From assembly GCF_001613805.1 (NCBI RefSeq), contig NZ_LPVY01000024.1:62001-126000 (forward strand): 64,000 nucleotides of DNA. Reading direction: 5' to 3'. The notes under the pieces are model-generated. The model saw only the letters and a program-made list of their open reading frames with translations. It did no database searches and had not been told where the DNA came from. This DNA is from Thalassospira lucentensis. Its GTDB lineage: Bacteria > Pseudomonadota > Alphaproteobacteria > Rhodospirillales > Thalassospiraceae. Positions 26,970 through 37,049 of this stretch are shown here, piece after piece (the first letter of the stretch is position 1; the number at the start of each line of letters is the position of its first letter). Made by a program: the position numbers and the translations under genes.

Positions 26970-27623
26970 TTATGCTTCCCAGCCAAGCTGCATGGCAATT
27001 TTCACGGCCTGCGTGCGGTTGGCGGCACCGAGCTTTTTGAAAATACCGGTCAGGTGAACCTTGACCGTGATTTCGCGCACCGTAAGCTGTTTGGCGATTT
27101 CCTTGTTCGACAGACCCTTGGTCAGCAGTGCGAGAACTTCGCGTTCACGGTTGGTAAGCTGACGCAGGGGGTTGTCCGGTGCCAGACCGTCCAGATCAAT
27201 CTCACCCGGGCGGCTATTGCTGCCATCATCTTCGAGCAATGCTGACGGAATGTATTTCTCGCCCGACAGGATCAGGCGAAGCGCATTGATCAGCGATTTG
27301 CCAGACAGCGTTTTGGGCAGATAACCCGACGCGCCATGTTCAAGTGCATTGAGCACATCACTGCGTTTGACCGAGCCCGACAGGATGACAACCGGAATTT
27401 CCGGATGCTTCTGGCGCATCACGGTTAACCCCGAAAGGCCGTTCATGCCCGGCATGTTGAGATCAAGGATCGTCAGTTCGACCGGCGTGTCGCCATCAAC
27501 GATGGAAAGTGCCTCGGCAAAATCCTTTGCCTGTGCAATTTCGACTTCCGGGGCTGCCGTTTTCAGAAAGGATGTGATCCCGTCTCTGACGAGGTCGTGG
27601 TCGTCCGCTAGCAGGATGTTCAT
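26970..27623 (-). CDS. NarL/FixJ-type response regulator with LuxR DNA-binding domain
   Basis: A 217-residue transcription regulator. The receiver domain has the acidic pair in LLADDHD, the phosphorylation site D54 (TILDLNMPG) and lysine in GYLPKTLSG. The C-terminal LuxR helix-turn-helix is LTNREREVLALLTKGLSNKEIAKQL followed by VKVHLTGIFKKLGAANRTQAV. The neighbouring hybrid kinase may be its partner, which is inference from position only. Confidence 0.9.
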   Translation of the reverse strand: MNILLADDHDLVRDGITSFLKTAAPEVEIAQAKDFAEALSIVDGDTPVELTILDLNMPGMNGLSGLTVMRQKHPEIPVVILSGSVKRSDVLNALEHGASGYLPKTLSGKSLINALRLILSGEKYIPSALLEDDGSNSRPGEIDLDGLAPDNPLRQLTNREREVLALLTKGLSNKEIAKQLTVREITVKVHLTGIFKKLGAANRTQAVKIAMQLGWEA

Positions 27624-27910
27624 GTTATTGTGCCGTACCCGTTTTTAGCCGTCTCCCGCAAAAGGCGGTACCGGTATCGCGCTCCGAACCCAAGTGATAC
27701 GGAATCGCGCAAAGTTGTCATCTTCCAAATTTCGCGTCCCCCCCGGACGCGAGCGCAGCATTAAATAATTCTGATGTCCTGTCAAACTGCAGGATGGATT
27801 TCAGGGGGTGATGCTATCCGTGAGGATAGTATTTGTCAGGAAATAATAAAATGTTTATCGCATGTTGCATAGTGAAACCGGCTGAATTTTGAAGTCTCTT
27901 GCTTTAGAGA

Positions 27911-28666
27911 TCAGGCATAAATCGAAAAAATGTCGTTCGCGTCGTTTTTTAGTTGTCCATAGCCGGGGATCGGATTTTGTTCATCGCTACTGGTTGTTGC
28001 ACGATGCAGGCTTGCCTGCCGGAAGGCGGCCATGTCAGCCCCTGATGGAGCATTCGGGGCAAGGGCTGCATTCTGAAGCGTTGCCAAGGCGCGTTCCTTG
28101 TCTTCTGCGCTACCCGAAATATTTACCGAGACATCAACGTGCCCGCCAATGGCGTATGCCTTTCCGTCCGGCCCGATCTGATATTCATATTGCGGGGCAG
28201 AGCCATATTGCCCGGCCGCTGCGGCATGCGCTTTCTCTTCCTGCTTCACGGCAGAATCACGTGCCTGCAATCGTGCAATATCGGCTTTTTCGGCTGCATT
28301 CAGATCAGCAGGGTTTTTTGATCCCGCATTGCTGCTTTCGGCCTGCTGATCACTTGCTTCAAGGGCCTCGCGATATTCACTTCGGCTCACACCATTGGCA
28401 ACGGCTTGCGCTTCGGTCAGGGTTCTGGGATCAACGATGCGTGTGCGAAGCCCGCTACCCGCCGCTTCGCCACCAATGCCATAAGGTCCATTTGACAGAC
28501 CGGATTCCTGGCCCCGTCTGACTTCGATCGCGTCATATTCGGCCAAAACGCTGCCATCAGCGGTTTGTGCAATCTCCCTGACATTCAGGACGATGCCCAA
28601 TCCGCCGCTGGCCGGGTTGGTTATGGCTTGACCGGTCGTAATCATCGGATCGAAACGGTTTTCCAT
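27911..28666 (-). CDS. Putative metalloprotease CJM1_0395/SprA-like family protein
   Basis: A 251-residue protein. The central part ARDSAVKQEEKAHAAAAGQYGSAPQYEYQIGPDGKAYAIGGHVDVSV matches the conserved core of a family named after C. jejuni CJM1_0395. The E-x2-H core (EKAH) is a changed form of a zinc-protease motif, so proteolysis is doubtful. The N-terminal third is variable. The neighbours are a regulator and a polysaccharide patch; the role is unknown. Confidence 0.7.
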   Translation of the reverse strand: MENRFDPMITTGQAITNPASGGLGIVLNVREIAQTADGSVLAEYDAIEVRRGQESGLSNGPYGIGGEAAGSGLRTRIVDPRTLTEAQAVANGVSRSEYREALEASDQQAESSNAGSKNPADLNAAEKADIARLQARDSAVKQEEKAHAAAAGQYGSAPQYEYQIGPDGKAYAIGGHVDVSVNISGSAEDKERALATLQNAALAPNAPSGADMAAFRQASLHRATTSSDEQNPIPGYGQLKNDANDIFSIYA

Positions 28667-28864
28667 GGTGATGCGAACTCGATACTTAAGGATAGCAGGA
28701 AAATTACCGGGAGTCTCGTCCGGTGTCTCTGAGGTCGCCAGTGATGTCTGAGCCGAAGCATGCTGTCTTGCACGGCAAAGCCTGTCCTGTTACAGGAATG
28801 CCTGTGCTTTTAGTGCGCCGATATTCTATGGCAGCAACCTTCCAAGACAGGAAAACTGATCGTG

Positions 28865-29896
28865 ATGTCCGACTTTGTCATTCCCGCAAATGAAAAGGTT
28901 CTGGTAACCGGGGCTGCCGGTTTTATCGGATCGCATCTTTGCCAGAAACTGCTGGATCAGGGCAGTACGGTGGTCGGTCTGGATAACGTCAACGATTACT
29001 ATGACGTGTCGCTGAAAGAAGCGCGTCTTGGACGGCTTGAAGGGCGCAACGGCTTCAGGTTTGTCCGCATGAACCTGGAAGATCGCGACGGCATTGCTGA
29101 TCTGTTCGCAACCGAGAAGCCAACCTATGTCGTCAACCTCGCCGCCCAGGCCGGGGTGCGTTACTCGCTTGAAAATCCGCATGCCTATATTGATGCCAAC
29201 CTCGTTGGATTTACCAATATCCTTGAAGGCTGCCGCCATAATGGCGTGAAGCATCTTGTCTATGCGTCAAGCAGTTCGGTTTACGGCATGAATACCGAAA
29301 TGCCGTTTTCGGTGCATCACAATGTCGATCACCCGATCAGCCTGTATGCAGCGTCAAAAAAAGCCAATGAACTGATGGCCCATACCTATAGCCATCTGTA
29401 TCGCTTGCCGACCACGGGCCTGCGTTTCTTTACGGTGTATGGCCCATGGGGGCGTCCGGATATGGCGCTGTTCCTGTTTACCAAGGCCATTCTGGAAGGC
29501 CGTCCGATTGACGTCTTCAACGAAGGTAAAATGCGCCGCGATTTCACCTATATCGATGATATCGTCGAAGGTGTTTATCGCTGCATTTCAACCATCGCGT
29601 CGCCAAATCCCGACTGGAACCCGGCCAAACCGGATCCGGCAAGCAGTTCAGCCCCGTATCGTGTGTTCAATATCGGTAACAACAGCCCGGTCGAACTGAT
29701 GCATATGATCGGAACGCTCGAAAAGGCACTTGGCAAGACCGCCGAGAAAAACATGCTGCCGATGCAGGCGGGTGACGTTCCGGCGACCTATGCCGATGTC
29801 GACGCCCTGACCGATGCCGTCGGTTTCAAGCCGGAAACCTCGATTGAAACCGGCATCGGTCGTTTCGTCGAATGGTACAGGTCCTTTTATGGATAA
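28865..29896 (+). CDS. NAD-dependent nucleotide-sugar epimerase (UDP-glucuronate 4-epimerase type)
   Basis: A 343-residue extended short-chain dehydrogenase. Rossmann motif [16 protein letters not shown], the substrate segment LDNVNDYYD, catalytic YAASKKANE (Tyr-x3-Lys) with SSSVYG, and [18 protein letters not shown] are all those of UDP-glucuronate 4-epimerases, which supply UDP-galacturonate for capsule or LPS. The start could be ATG at 28865 or GTG at 28862. The last 100 bases are found again, with three differences, at 31248-31347 beyond the flippase gene. Confidence 0.88.
   Translation: MSDFVIPANEKVLVTGAAGFIGSHLCQKLLDQGSTVVGLDNVNDYYDVSLKEARLGRLEGRNGFRFVRMNLEDRDGIADLFATEKPTYVVNLAAQAGVRYSLENPHAYIDANLVGFTNILEGCRHNGVKHLVYASSSSVYGMNTEMPFSVHHNVDHPISLYAASKKANELMAHTYSHLYRLPTTGLRFFTVYGPWGRPDMALFLFTKAILEGRPIDVFNEGKMRRDFTYIDDIVEGVYRCISTIASPNPDWNPAKPDPASSSAPYRVFNIGNNSPVELMHMIGTLEKALGKTAEKNMLPMQAGDVPATYADVDALTDAVGFKPETSIETGIGRFVEWYRSFYG
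29797..29896 (+). repeat. Direct repeat, copy 1: 3' end of the epimerase gene
   Basis: A 100-base block from tgtcgac through the stop codon. It matches 31248-31347 at 97 of 100 positions; two of the three differences are silent in the epimerase frame. Confidence 0.95.
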
Positions 29897-29902
29897 ACTG
29901 AG

Positions 29903-31186
29903 TTGAAATTTGCCGCAATTTTTGTGCTGCTCGCCAATGCGTTTTCGGCGGGTATGATGTTCTTGGCCAGCGTGTTTATATCGCGCTATGGCGGCAAAGA
30001 TCTTTTCGGATTCTTCAGTGTCGTTCTTGGGGTCGTGGTGATCGGCGCAAAAATTTCCACATTGGGGCTTGATGTCGCAATTGTTCGGTTTTTGCCAGAA
30101 TATAGATTTAAGAAATTGAGTGGTATTTCTGCGGGAATGCAACGTTTCTCGCTGTTAATAACCTTTGGGGTGTCATGCGCAGGTGCTGTTGCATTTGCTA
30201 TCTTGCTGCATTTTGTCAGAGGATATGCTCCTGTCACCGCAATGACGGCAGCGTTATGTTTGCCTATGGCCGCTATTTTGGCGGTTTTGCAGAGTGTTAT
30301 CCGTGCGGATGCCAATGTATCACGTGCTGTTGTCGGTGAAGCAATTGTGCGCCCTGCATGCTTTGCTGCAGGATTATTGTTTGCTTATTTTTCAGCTCTC
30401 GGTGAATTGACGCAGCCAAGTGTCGCAATTTCTTATCTGATAGCGTTGGTCGCGGCCGTTCTTGTGGTTGCAGAGTTGGTTCGGCGTGGCAACCATATCC
30501 GTTGGCAGGAGCGTTTTGCTGTCACAAAATCACAAATTGCGGTTTGGATGGGGCATGGGTTTAATTTGCTGCTGTCGGAATCTGCTACTGCGGTGATCAA
30601 TCAGGCACCGATCGTTTTGGCCGGTCTCTTGCTCTCTGCGTCTGAGGCCGGTGAAATGAGTGCTGTAATTCGCCTTGCCATGCTCGTGATTTTCGCACTT
30701 ACGGCGGTTCAATCTGTAATTACGCCATTCTTGTCACGCGCTATGTCGCGAGAAAATCAGTCAGAACTTCAGGCTCTTGTTGCGCGCGCATCGGGGTTTG
30801 CGATGCTTGTTGCGCTGCCTGTTTGTGGTGTTTTTATTGTATTTGCAAATGAATTTCTGTCCCTCTTTGGCGAGGGCTATGAGAGTGCGACACCATTATT
30901 GCAGGTTATGCTGGTGGGTTATCTGGTCTACGCTGCTGCAGGCCCTGCAAGCGGTTTGTTAACGATGACAGGTCATCACGCAATTGCGCGTACAGTTGTT
31001 TGTTGTGCTGCGGCGACAATGATCATTGGTGCTGGGGCTGCGATGCAGATTTCTGGCTTAAGCGCAGGGGTTTGGGTTTCTGCAAGCGTTATCGCTGTAT
31101 ATCCGATATTACTCGCATTCTTTTGTAAAAAGTTGCTGGGTGTTGATCCTACAATCCTGTCCTTGCGCTTTTTGCTGAGACGCTGA
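29903..31186 (+). CDS. Polysaccharide flippase / oligosaccharide exporter (Wzx-like, MATE-related)
   Basis: A 427-residue protein with about twelve membrane segments and few charged loops. The N terminus (SRYGGKDLFGFFSVVLGVVVIG) resembles Wzx-type exporters that flip lipid-linked sugars across the inner membrane. Start is a TTG six bases after the epimerase stop. The gene is clearly more AT-rich than its neighbours and is bracketed by direct repeats of the epimerase end, both signs of recent gain. The substrate is unknown. Confidence 0.82.
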   Translation: MKFAAIFVLLANAFSAGMMFLASVFISRYGGKDLFGFFSVVLGVVVIGAKISTLGLDVAIVRFLPEYRFKKLSGISAGMQRFSLLITFGVSCAGAVAFAILLHFVRGYAPVTAMTAALCLPMAAILAVLQSVIRADANVSRAVVGEAIVRPACFAAGLLFAYFSALGELTQPSVAISYLIALVAAVLVVAELVRRGNHIRWQERFAVTKSQIAVWMGHGFNLLLSESATAVINQAPIVLAGLLLSASEAGEMSAVIRLAMLVIFALTAVQSVITPFLSRAMSRENQSELQALVARASGFAMLVALPVCGVFIVFANEFLSLFGEGYESATPLLQVMLVGYLVYAAAGPASGLLTMTGHHAIARTVVCCAAATMIIGAGAAMQISGLSAGVWVSASVIAVYPILLAFFCKKLLGVDPTILSLRFLLRR

Positions 31187-31247
31187 AGGTTTCCGAATCA
31201 GAAAATTCGGAAACGCAAGAATAGCCGGGCAGCTAGGCATGCCAGCC

Positions 31248-31347
31248 TGTCGATGCCCTGACCGATGCCGTCGGTTTCAAGCCGGAAACCTCGATTGAAG
31301 CCGGCATCGGTCGTTTCGTCGAATGGTACAGGTCCTTTTACGGATAA
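31248..31347 (+). pseudogene. Direct repeat, copy 2: remnant of an epimerase 3' end
   Basis: Codes for the last 33 residues of the epimerase ([20 protein letters not shown] and on) including its stop, with no start or upstream body; an in-frame stop lies at 31234. Differences from copy 1 are GAC/GAT, ACC/GCC and TAT/TAC. It reads as the scar of a recombination that put the flippase gene in, or as the tail of a lost second epimerase. Confidence 0.9.
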
Positions 31348-31361
31348 TGCACTCGGTCCGC

Positions 31362-32180
31362 TCAGGCCTGCTGTTCCTTTTCCATCAGGCCAAGAAGATA
31401 GCTATGCATCTCGGTGATGTTGCTTTGCTGCTGGCGATAGCGTTCTTCCGCCGCTGCAAGCTGTGATCGTGCCTCTTGCAGGTTGGCTTGGTATCCCTGG
31501 TCTACATCGTGATCAGGATACCAGCGTTCTGAAAATTCACGCCGTGTCGGCGCATTCTGGTCGTCATAGCGCGAAACATCGATGCTGGAATAGTCGCGCG
31601 ATATGGCATCGGCGATGTAATCAACACGCGCCTGGCCTCTCAAACCCAGCTTGTCTGCCTGATCGCTATATGTCCGCAGATGGCTGCCTCTATCGTGCGT
31701 TACCATTTCCCCGTTTTCATACAGATATCCCAGAATCTGATCACCGTTGGAAAACACGGCCCGGACGTCCGATTGACTGTCCGGATGATGTTTTTCCAGA
31801 TAATCAACATGCCTTTGCGCACTTTCGCGGAAAATGTCGACAGAGTCACGAAGCCCCGGAATGATGGTTTTCTGACCTTCAAGCCATTTGTCGAAATCCG
31901 GTATCATGGCTTCATATTGATCCGCCGAAATTTCCTGTGCGACACCACCGTCTTCGGTCTGGAGGGTTTTGGGCGTATATCCGTCCTCGCGCATCGCCGC
32001 GATGCGTTCGCGCATCGGGGCATAGGCTTTCTCGTAATATTGTTCGAGATAAGGGCGCATTTCCGGGTCGGAATACATTTCCTCGCTAAAGGTCGGATGT
32101 GACCCGTTCGAAGATTGCGTCGAAGACGCATAGGCCGCGTTTGCCGAGCTGGCGCTATATGTGTTTGTCAGGATGGTCAT
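31362..32180 (-). CDS. Hypothetical protein, no family recognised
   Basis: A 272-residue hydrophilic protein without signal peptide or membrane segment. A Ser/Ala/Thr-rich N-terminal 45 residues is followed by acidic, helix-rich sequence; residues about 225-272 (LQEARSQLAAAEERYRQQQSNI) look like a coiled coil. The ATG at 32180 has gggga upstream and is preferred to an earlier start. Like the CJM1_0395-type protein on the other side of the polysaccharide patch it points to the minus strand. Confidence 0.65.
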   Translation of the reverse strand: MTILTNTYSASSANAAYASSTQSSNGSHPTFSEEMYSDPEMRPYLEQYYEKAYAPMRERIAAMREDGYTPKTLQTEDGGVAQEISADQYEAMIPDFDKWLEGQKTIIPGLRDSVDIFRESAQRHVDYLEKHHPDSQSDVRAVFSNGDQILGYLYENGEMVTHDRGSHLRTYSDQADKLGLRGQARVDYIADAISRDYSSIDVSRYDDQNAPTRREFSERWYPDHDVDQGYQANLQEARSQLAAAEERYRQQQSNITEMHSYLLGLMEKEQQA

Positions 32181-32404
32181 GATGCATTCCCCATGGCAAT
32201 TGAGGAAACAATCCAAGCAATTAATATGCCGGGATTTACACGCAAAAGTTGCCATTCGAAGAGGGGGATCGGATCAATTGCTATGCAAAAGATAGCCTTC
32301 CGCATCAAAGGAATAGGCAGAAACTGCATCTTGGACGGCAAATAGCGCCCTCGCGCAGTCAATGTGTGCGTCGCTCGAACCTGGCAGGAATGTTTGGCTG
32401 AGAA

Positions 32405-32479
32405 TGGTGCTGCTGGGGAGATTTGAACTCCCGGCCTCTCCCTTACCAAGGGAGTGCTCTACCCCTGAGCTACAGCAGC
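32405..32479 (-). tRNA. tRNA-Thr(GGT), copy 1
   Basis: A 75-base tRNA with encoded CCA. Acceptor GCTGCTG / CAGCAGC; anticodon stem CTCCC / GGGAG with loop TTGGTAA, anticodon GGT (reads ACC/ACT). T-loop GTTCAAATC. Confidence 0.95.
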
Positions 32480-32505
32480 CCTTGAAAAGGCTGATCGTCG
32501 GGCAA

Positions 32506-32580
32506 TGGTGCTGCTGGGGAGATTTGAACTCCCGGCCTCTCCCTTACCAAGGGAGTGCTCTACCCCTGAGCTACAGCAGC
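32506..32580 (-). tRNA. tRNA-Thr(GGT), copy 2
   Basis: Same sequence as the copy at 32405-32479, 26 bp away. The short spacer and lack of a terminator between them suggest one transcript. Confidence 0.95.
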
Positions 32581-32757
32581 ATCGAGCCCTTGCGGTGCGG
32601 GCGGGTTATAGGCCACTGGCTGGCAATTGGTCAAGCCCGAATTATGCGAAGATTTTTGATCTTGCGCGGATGGTGCAATTTTGTTGGTCAAGGCTGCATT
32701 CTGCCTCGGAATATTCTATAAAAGCCGGATCTTTGGAACCAGAAACGTATTGGCAAG

Positions 32758-32931
32758 ATGACAGCACAGCAAAGCAAGCAATATCCCGCGACCAATGAAG
32801 AGCGTAAAAAGCGCGAGGCCGAAGCCCTGCGTGCCAATCTGGCGCGCCGGAAACAGCAGCAGCGTTCGCGCAAGACGGTTGATCAGAATACCGAGGCGGA
32901 CGAACAGGGCAGCGGTTCGGACAAGGATTAG
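32758..32931 (+). CDS. Small basic conserved protein, 57 residues
   Basis: An ATG-to-TAG frame coding MTAQQSKQYPATNEERKKRE and on through ALRANLARRKQQQRSRKT to an acidic tail (SGSDKD). The EERKKREAEALRANLARRKQQ stretch is strongly helical and charged. Short proteins of this make-up occur upstream of murA or tRNA genes in related alphaproteobacteria, to my recollection. Good codon use supports a real gene. Function unknown. Confidence 0.6.
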   Translation: MTAQQSKQYPATNEERKKREAEALRANLARRKQQQRSRKTVDQNTEADEQGSGSDKD

Positions 32932-33073
32932 TCCACATCCCACCGGTTCCGGAGCCCCGGTTCAAGAAAAATGCCAATTTGGCCCCGTTGCCCGCATCAC
33001 CCGGTTGATCTTGCATGCCCCGCGCGGGTAAAACCAACGGCACAATGCCAATTTGCACAACAGGGGTGGCGAT

Positions 33074-33628
33074 ATGTCGGTAAGACCGGATCACTGGATA
33101 CGCCAGATGGCGCAGGAAAAAGGCATGATCGAACCGTTTGTCGACGGTTTCAAGCGCGATGGTGTCATTTCCTATGGGGTCAGTTCCTATGGCTATGACG
33201 CCCGGGTTGCCGACGAATTCAAGATTTTCACCAATGTCGACTCGGCCATTGTCGATCCCAAGGAATTTTCCGATGCAGGGTTCGTCAATCGCCAGACCGA
33301 TGTCTGCGTGATCCCGCCCAACAGTTTCGCGCTGGCGCGTACGGTCGAATATTTTCGCATTCCGCGCGACACGCTGGTGATCTGCCTTGGCAAATCGACC
33401 TATGCCCGGTGCGGCATTATCGTCAATGTCACGCCGCTGGAACCGGAATGGGAAGGGCACGTGACCCTTGAATTTTCCAATACCACGCCGCTTCCGGCCC
33501 GCATTTACGCCAACGAAGGGGCCTGCCAGTTCATTTTCCTGAAAGCCGAAAGCGAATGCGATACCTCCTATGCGGATCGCGCAGGAAAATATATGGGCCA
33601 AAAAGGTGTCACGCTGCCGCGCCTGTGA
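33074..33628 (+). CDS. dcd: dCTP deaminase
   Basis: 184 residues. It turns dCTP into dUTP for thymidylate synthesis. The family core is [56 protein letters not shown], with the catalytic Glu in [13 protein letters not shown]. The ATG at 33074 follows aggggtgg and is preferred to an ATG 21 bp upstream. Confidence 0.95.
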   Translation: MSVRPDHWIRQMAQEKGMIEPFVDGFKRDGVISYGVSSYGYDARVADEFKIFTNVDSAIVDPKEFSDAGFVNRQTDVCVIPPNSFALARTVEYFRIPRDTLVICLGKSTYARCGIIVNVTPLEPEWEGHVTLEFSNTTPLPARIYANEGACQFIFLKAESECDTSYADRAGKYMGQKGVTLPRL

Positions 33629-33710
33629 TAAAGGCAATGCCATAAAGGTGGCATCGCCAAAGACACGAGTAACCACCATGCCGCAACCGGCATGGTCATA
33701 CGAGGATTGA

Positions 33711-35003
33711 ATGGACAAGATCAAGATTTCCGGCGGCCGCCGGTTGCAGGGCAAAATTGCAATTGGCGGTGCCAAGAACGCGGCCCTTCCGTTGATGGCA
33801 GCAGCCCTTCTGACCGATGAAACGCTGACCCTTTCCAACCTGCCGCATCTGGCCGATATCACATCGATGGCCAATCTGCTGGCACAGCATGGTGTCGCGT
33901 TGCATCTGAACGGCCATGCGCCCAATGGCGGTCATACCGGTCGGGTTCTGGAAATGACCGCCAAGGAAATCGCATCAACAACCGCACCCTATGATCTGGT
34001 CCGCAAAATGCGGGCATCGGTTCTGGTGCTGGGTCCGCTGGTCGCACGTTGCGGTGTGGCACGTGTGTCGCTGCCCGGTGGCTGTGCGATTGGCAACCGT
34101 CCGGTTGACCTGCACCTTAAGGCGCTTGAAGCCATGGGTGCCGAAATCCACCTGACCGAGGGCTATATCGAAGCCCGCGCCCCCGAAGGGCTTAAGGGCG
34201 GGCATGTCCTGTTCCCGCAGGTATCGGTTGGTGCTACCGAAAACGCCCTGATGGCGGCATCCCTTGCCGATGGTGTGGTCACAATCGCCAATGCCGCGCG
34301 CGAACCCGAAGTCACCGATCTTGCTCATTGCCTTGTCGCGATGGGCGCCCAGATCGAAGGTATCGGGACCGACACGCTCAAAGTCACCGGCAAGCCGCGC
34401 CTGCAAGGGGCGGAATATTCCGTGGTGCCCGATCGTATCGAAACCGGGACCTACGCGATTGCAGCCGCCATTACGGGTGGCGAGATTGAACTGGTCGGCA
34501 CCAGGGCCGAACTGATCGAAAGCCTGATCGTGTCCATGCGCAAGGCCGGCGTCGAGATCGAGGAAACCGGGGATGGCATGATCGTGCGCGGCAATCGCGC
34601 CGCCCTTAAGGGCGTTGATGTCATGACCGAACCCTATCCGGGCTTCCCGACTGATATGCAGGCGCAATTCATGGCGCTGATGGCGGTGGCCAATGGCGCA
34701 TCCATGATCACCGAAACGATTTTTGAAAACCGTTTCATGCATGTCCCGGAGCTGAGCCGCATGGGGGCTGATGTCAACGTGCATGGCCGATCCGCGATTG
34801 TGCGCGGCAGTGCCAAACTGTCCGGTGCCGAAGTCATGGCGACCGATCTGCGTGCATCGGTATCCATGGTACTTGCAGGCTTGGCAGCCGAGGGCGAGAC
34901 GATTATTAACCGTGTCTATCATCTGGACCGCGGTTATGAACGGCTGGAAGAAAAACTTGGCGCCTGCGGGGCGCAGATCGAACGTGTCCGTGTTCCTGCA
35001 TAA
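33711..35003 (+). CDS. murA: UDP-N-acetylglucosamine 1-carboxyvinyltransferase
   Basis: 430 residues. First committed step of peptidoglycan synthesis, adding PEP to UDP-GlcNAc. The active-site cysteine (fosfomycin target) is present in [15 protein letters not shown]. Also [13 protein letters not shown] at the N terminus and [13 protein letters not shown] [12 protein letters not shown]. Followed after 60 bp by hisG. Confidence 0.96.
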   Translation: MDKIKISGGRRLQGKIAIGGAKNAALPLMAAALLTDETLTLSNLPHLADITSMANLLAQHGVALHLNGHAPNGGHTGRVLEMTAKEIASTTAPYDLVRKMRASVLVLGPLVARCGVARVSLPGGCAIGNRPVDLHLKALEAMGAEIHLTEGYIEARAPEGLKGGHVLFPQVSVGATENALMAASLADGVVTIANAAREPEVTDLAHCLVAMGAQIEGIGTDTLKVTGKPRLQGAEYSVVPDRIETGTYAIAAAITGGEIELVGTRAELIESLIVSMRKAGVEIEETGDGMIVRGNRAALKGVDVMTEPYPGFPTDMQAQFMALMAVANGASMITETIFENRFMHVPELSRMGADVNVHGRSAIVRGSAKLSGAEVMATDLRASVSMVLAGLAAEGETIINRVYHLDRGYERLEEKLGACGAQIERVRVPA

Positions 35004-35063
35004 TTGCCGGGATCATTGGCCTTGGGGCCGGGACGACAGACAAACGCGTAAGGCGACTGATTG

Positions 35064-35723
35064 ATGAGTGACGAAAAGCTGGTGCTGGCCCTGCCAAAGG
35101 GGCGCATTCTAGACGAGGTAATGCCGCTGGTGCGCGCGGCCGGTATCGAACCGGAAGCCGCATTTGACGATCCGAAATCCCGGGCCCTGCGTTTCGCCAC
35201 CAATCATCCGCATATCGATATCATCCGTGTGCGCAGCTTTGACGTCGCCACCTTCGTTGCCTTTGGGGCGGCCCATATCGGGGTCTGCGGCAATGATGTC
35301 CTGATGGAATTCGATTATTCCGAGATTTATGCACCGCTTGATCTCGATATCGGGCATTGCCGCCTTGCCGTGGCCGAGCCCGAAGAAATGATCGATGGCG
35401 ATGATCCGTCGCGCTGGTCGCATGTCCGTGTCGCGACCAAATATCCGAATGTCACCCGCAATCATTTTGCCGCCCGCGGAGTGCAGGCCGAATGCATCAA
35501 GCTGAACGGGGCGATGGAACTGGCACCGACACTTGGCCTCTGCCGTCGTATCGTTGACCTTGTGTCGACCGGTAACACGCTAAAGGCCAACGGGCTTCGC
35601 GAAATCGAACATATTGCCGATGTCACCTCGCGTCTGATCGTCAACCGGGCGGCGCTTAAAACCCGCCCGACCGATGTTCAGCCCTGGATCGACCGCTTTT
35701 CCGAGGTGCGCAATGCCGATTAA
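35064..35723 (+). CDS. hisG: ATP phosphoribosyltransferase, short form
   Basis: 219 residues, the first enzyme of histidine synthesis. [16 protein letters not shown] and [13 protein letters not shown] and the PRPP-binding region [16 protein letters not shown] are intact. The length shows the short form lacking the C-terminal His-binding domain, which in other bacteria needs HisZ; no hisZ is in view. Start ATG 35064 has aaggcga upstream. Ends overlapping hisD by 11 bases. Confidence 0.94.
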   Translation: MSDEKLVLALPKGRILDEVMPLVRAAGIEPEAAFDDPKSRALRFATNHPHIDIIRVRSFDVATFVAFGAAHIGVCGNDVLMEFDYSEIYAPLDLDIGHCRLAVAEPEEMIDGDDPSRWSHVRVATKYPNVTRNHFAARGVQAECIKLNGAMELAPTLGLCRRIVDLVSTGNTLKANGLREIEHIADVTSRLIVNRAALKTRPTDVQPWIDRFSEVRNAD

Positions 35724-37008
35724 ACTTTCGATCACGGATGCCGATTTCGAAGACGGCTTTGTCAAACTGCTTGGCATGAAGCGGGAATCGGATGCCGATG
35801 TGGATGTCGCGGTTGCCAATATCATTGCCGATGTCCGTAAACGCGGCGATATCGCGGTATGTGATTACACCAACAAGTTTGACCGCCTGAATATTGATGC
35901 CGCCGGCATGGTTGTGACAAAGGGCGAAGTCGATGCCGCCGTCGCCGCAATCGACGCGGATCTTCTGAAATCGCTGGAACTGGCCGCCGAACGCATTCGT
36001 TCCTACCATGATCGGCAAATGCCGTCTGATGAACGTTATACCGATGCAACCGGGGTCGAGCTCGGCTGGCGCTGGCGTCCGGTATCGGCGGCCGGTCTTT
36101 ATGTGCCCGGTGGTCTGGCATCCTATCCGTCATCCGTCCTGATGAATGCCATTCCGGCCAAGGTTGCCGGTGTCGAACGTCTGGTGATGGTCGTGCCGAC
36201 CCCTGATAACAAGATGAACCCGCTGGTGCTGGCAGCCGCACGGATTGCCGGGGTGGACGAGATTTACCGGATTGGCGGGGCGCAGGCGATTGCCGCCCTT
36301 GCCTATGGCACGGAAACCATCAAACCGGTCGACAAGATCGTTGGTCCGGGCAATGCCTTTGTCGCCGCCGCCAAGCGTCGCGTTTTCGGGCAGGTCGGGA
36401 TTGACATGATCGCCGGCCCGTCGGAAATCCTTGTGGTTGCCGATGGCAGCAATGATCCAAGCTGGGTCGCGGCTGATCTGCTGTCGCAGGCCGAACATGA
36501 TCCGGTCGCACAGTCGATCCTGATTACCGATGATGCGGATTTTGCCGATCGCGTGCAGGAAGCCATTGATGCCCATCTTGAAAAACTGCCGCGTGCCGAA
36601 ATCGCCGGGGCAAGCTGGCGCGACTTTGGTGCAATTGTATTGGTCGAAAATCTGACGCAGGCTCCGGCCTTGGTTGACCGGATTGCACCGGAACATCTTG
36701 AACTGGCTGTCGATGACCCGGACGCACTTGCCGAAGACATTCATCATGCCGGTGCCATTTTCCTGGGCCGTTACACGCCCGAGGCGATTGGTGATTATGT
36801 TGCCGGGCCAAACCATGTTCTGCCAACCGCCCGTTCGGCGCGTTTCTCGTCGGGTCTGGGCGTGCTTGATTTCATCAAGCGGTCGTCATTGATCAAATGC
36901 ACGCCTGAAAGTCTGGCCAAAATCGGCCCGGCGGCGATTGCACTGGCCGAAAGCGAAGGTTTGCAGGCACACGGACTTTCTGTGGCGATCCGGTCCAACC
37001 GCATGTAA
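35713..37008 (+). CDS. hisD: Histidinol dehydrogenase
   Basis: 431 residues, catalysing the last two oxidation steps of histidine synthesis with zinc. Signature [15 protein letters not shown] and the zinc and active-site region [19 protein letters not shown], with QAEHDP. Its start lies within the end of hisG, so translation is likely coupled. The order hisG-hisD-UPF0262 is usual in alphaproteobacteria. Confidence 0.96.
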   Translation: MPIKLSITDADFEDGFVKLLGMKRESDADVDVAVANIIADVRKRGDIAVCDYTNKFDRLNIDAAGMVVTKGEVDAAVAAIDADLLKSLELAAERIRSYHDRQMPSDERYTDATGVELGWRWRPVSAAGLYVPGGLASYPSSVLMNAIPAKVAGVERLVMVVPTPDNKMNPLVLAAARIAGVDEIYRIGGAQAIAALAYGTETIKPVDKIVGPGNAFVAAAKRRVFGQVGIDMIAGPSEILVVADGSNDPSWVAADLLSQAEHDPVAQSILITDDADFADRVQEAIDAHLEKLPRAEIAGASWRDFGAIVLVENLTQAPALVDRIAPEHLELAVDDPDALAEDIHHAGAIFLGRYTPEAIGDYVAGPNHVLPTARSARFSSGLGVLDFIKRSSLIKCTPESLAKIGPAAIALAESEGLQAHGLSVAIRSNRM

Positions 37009-37049
37009 GCTGTTGCAGTGCAGCGCCGAGGGATCGCAGGGAGACTAAG

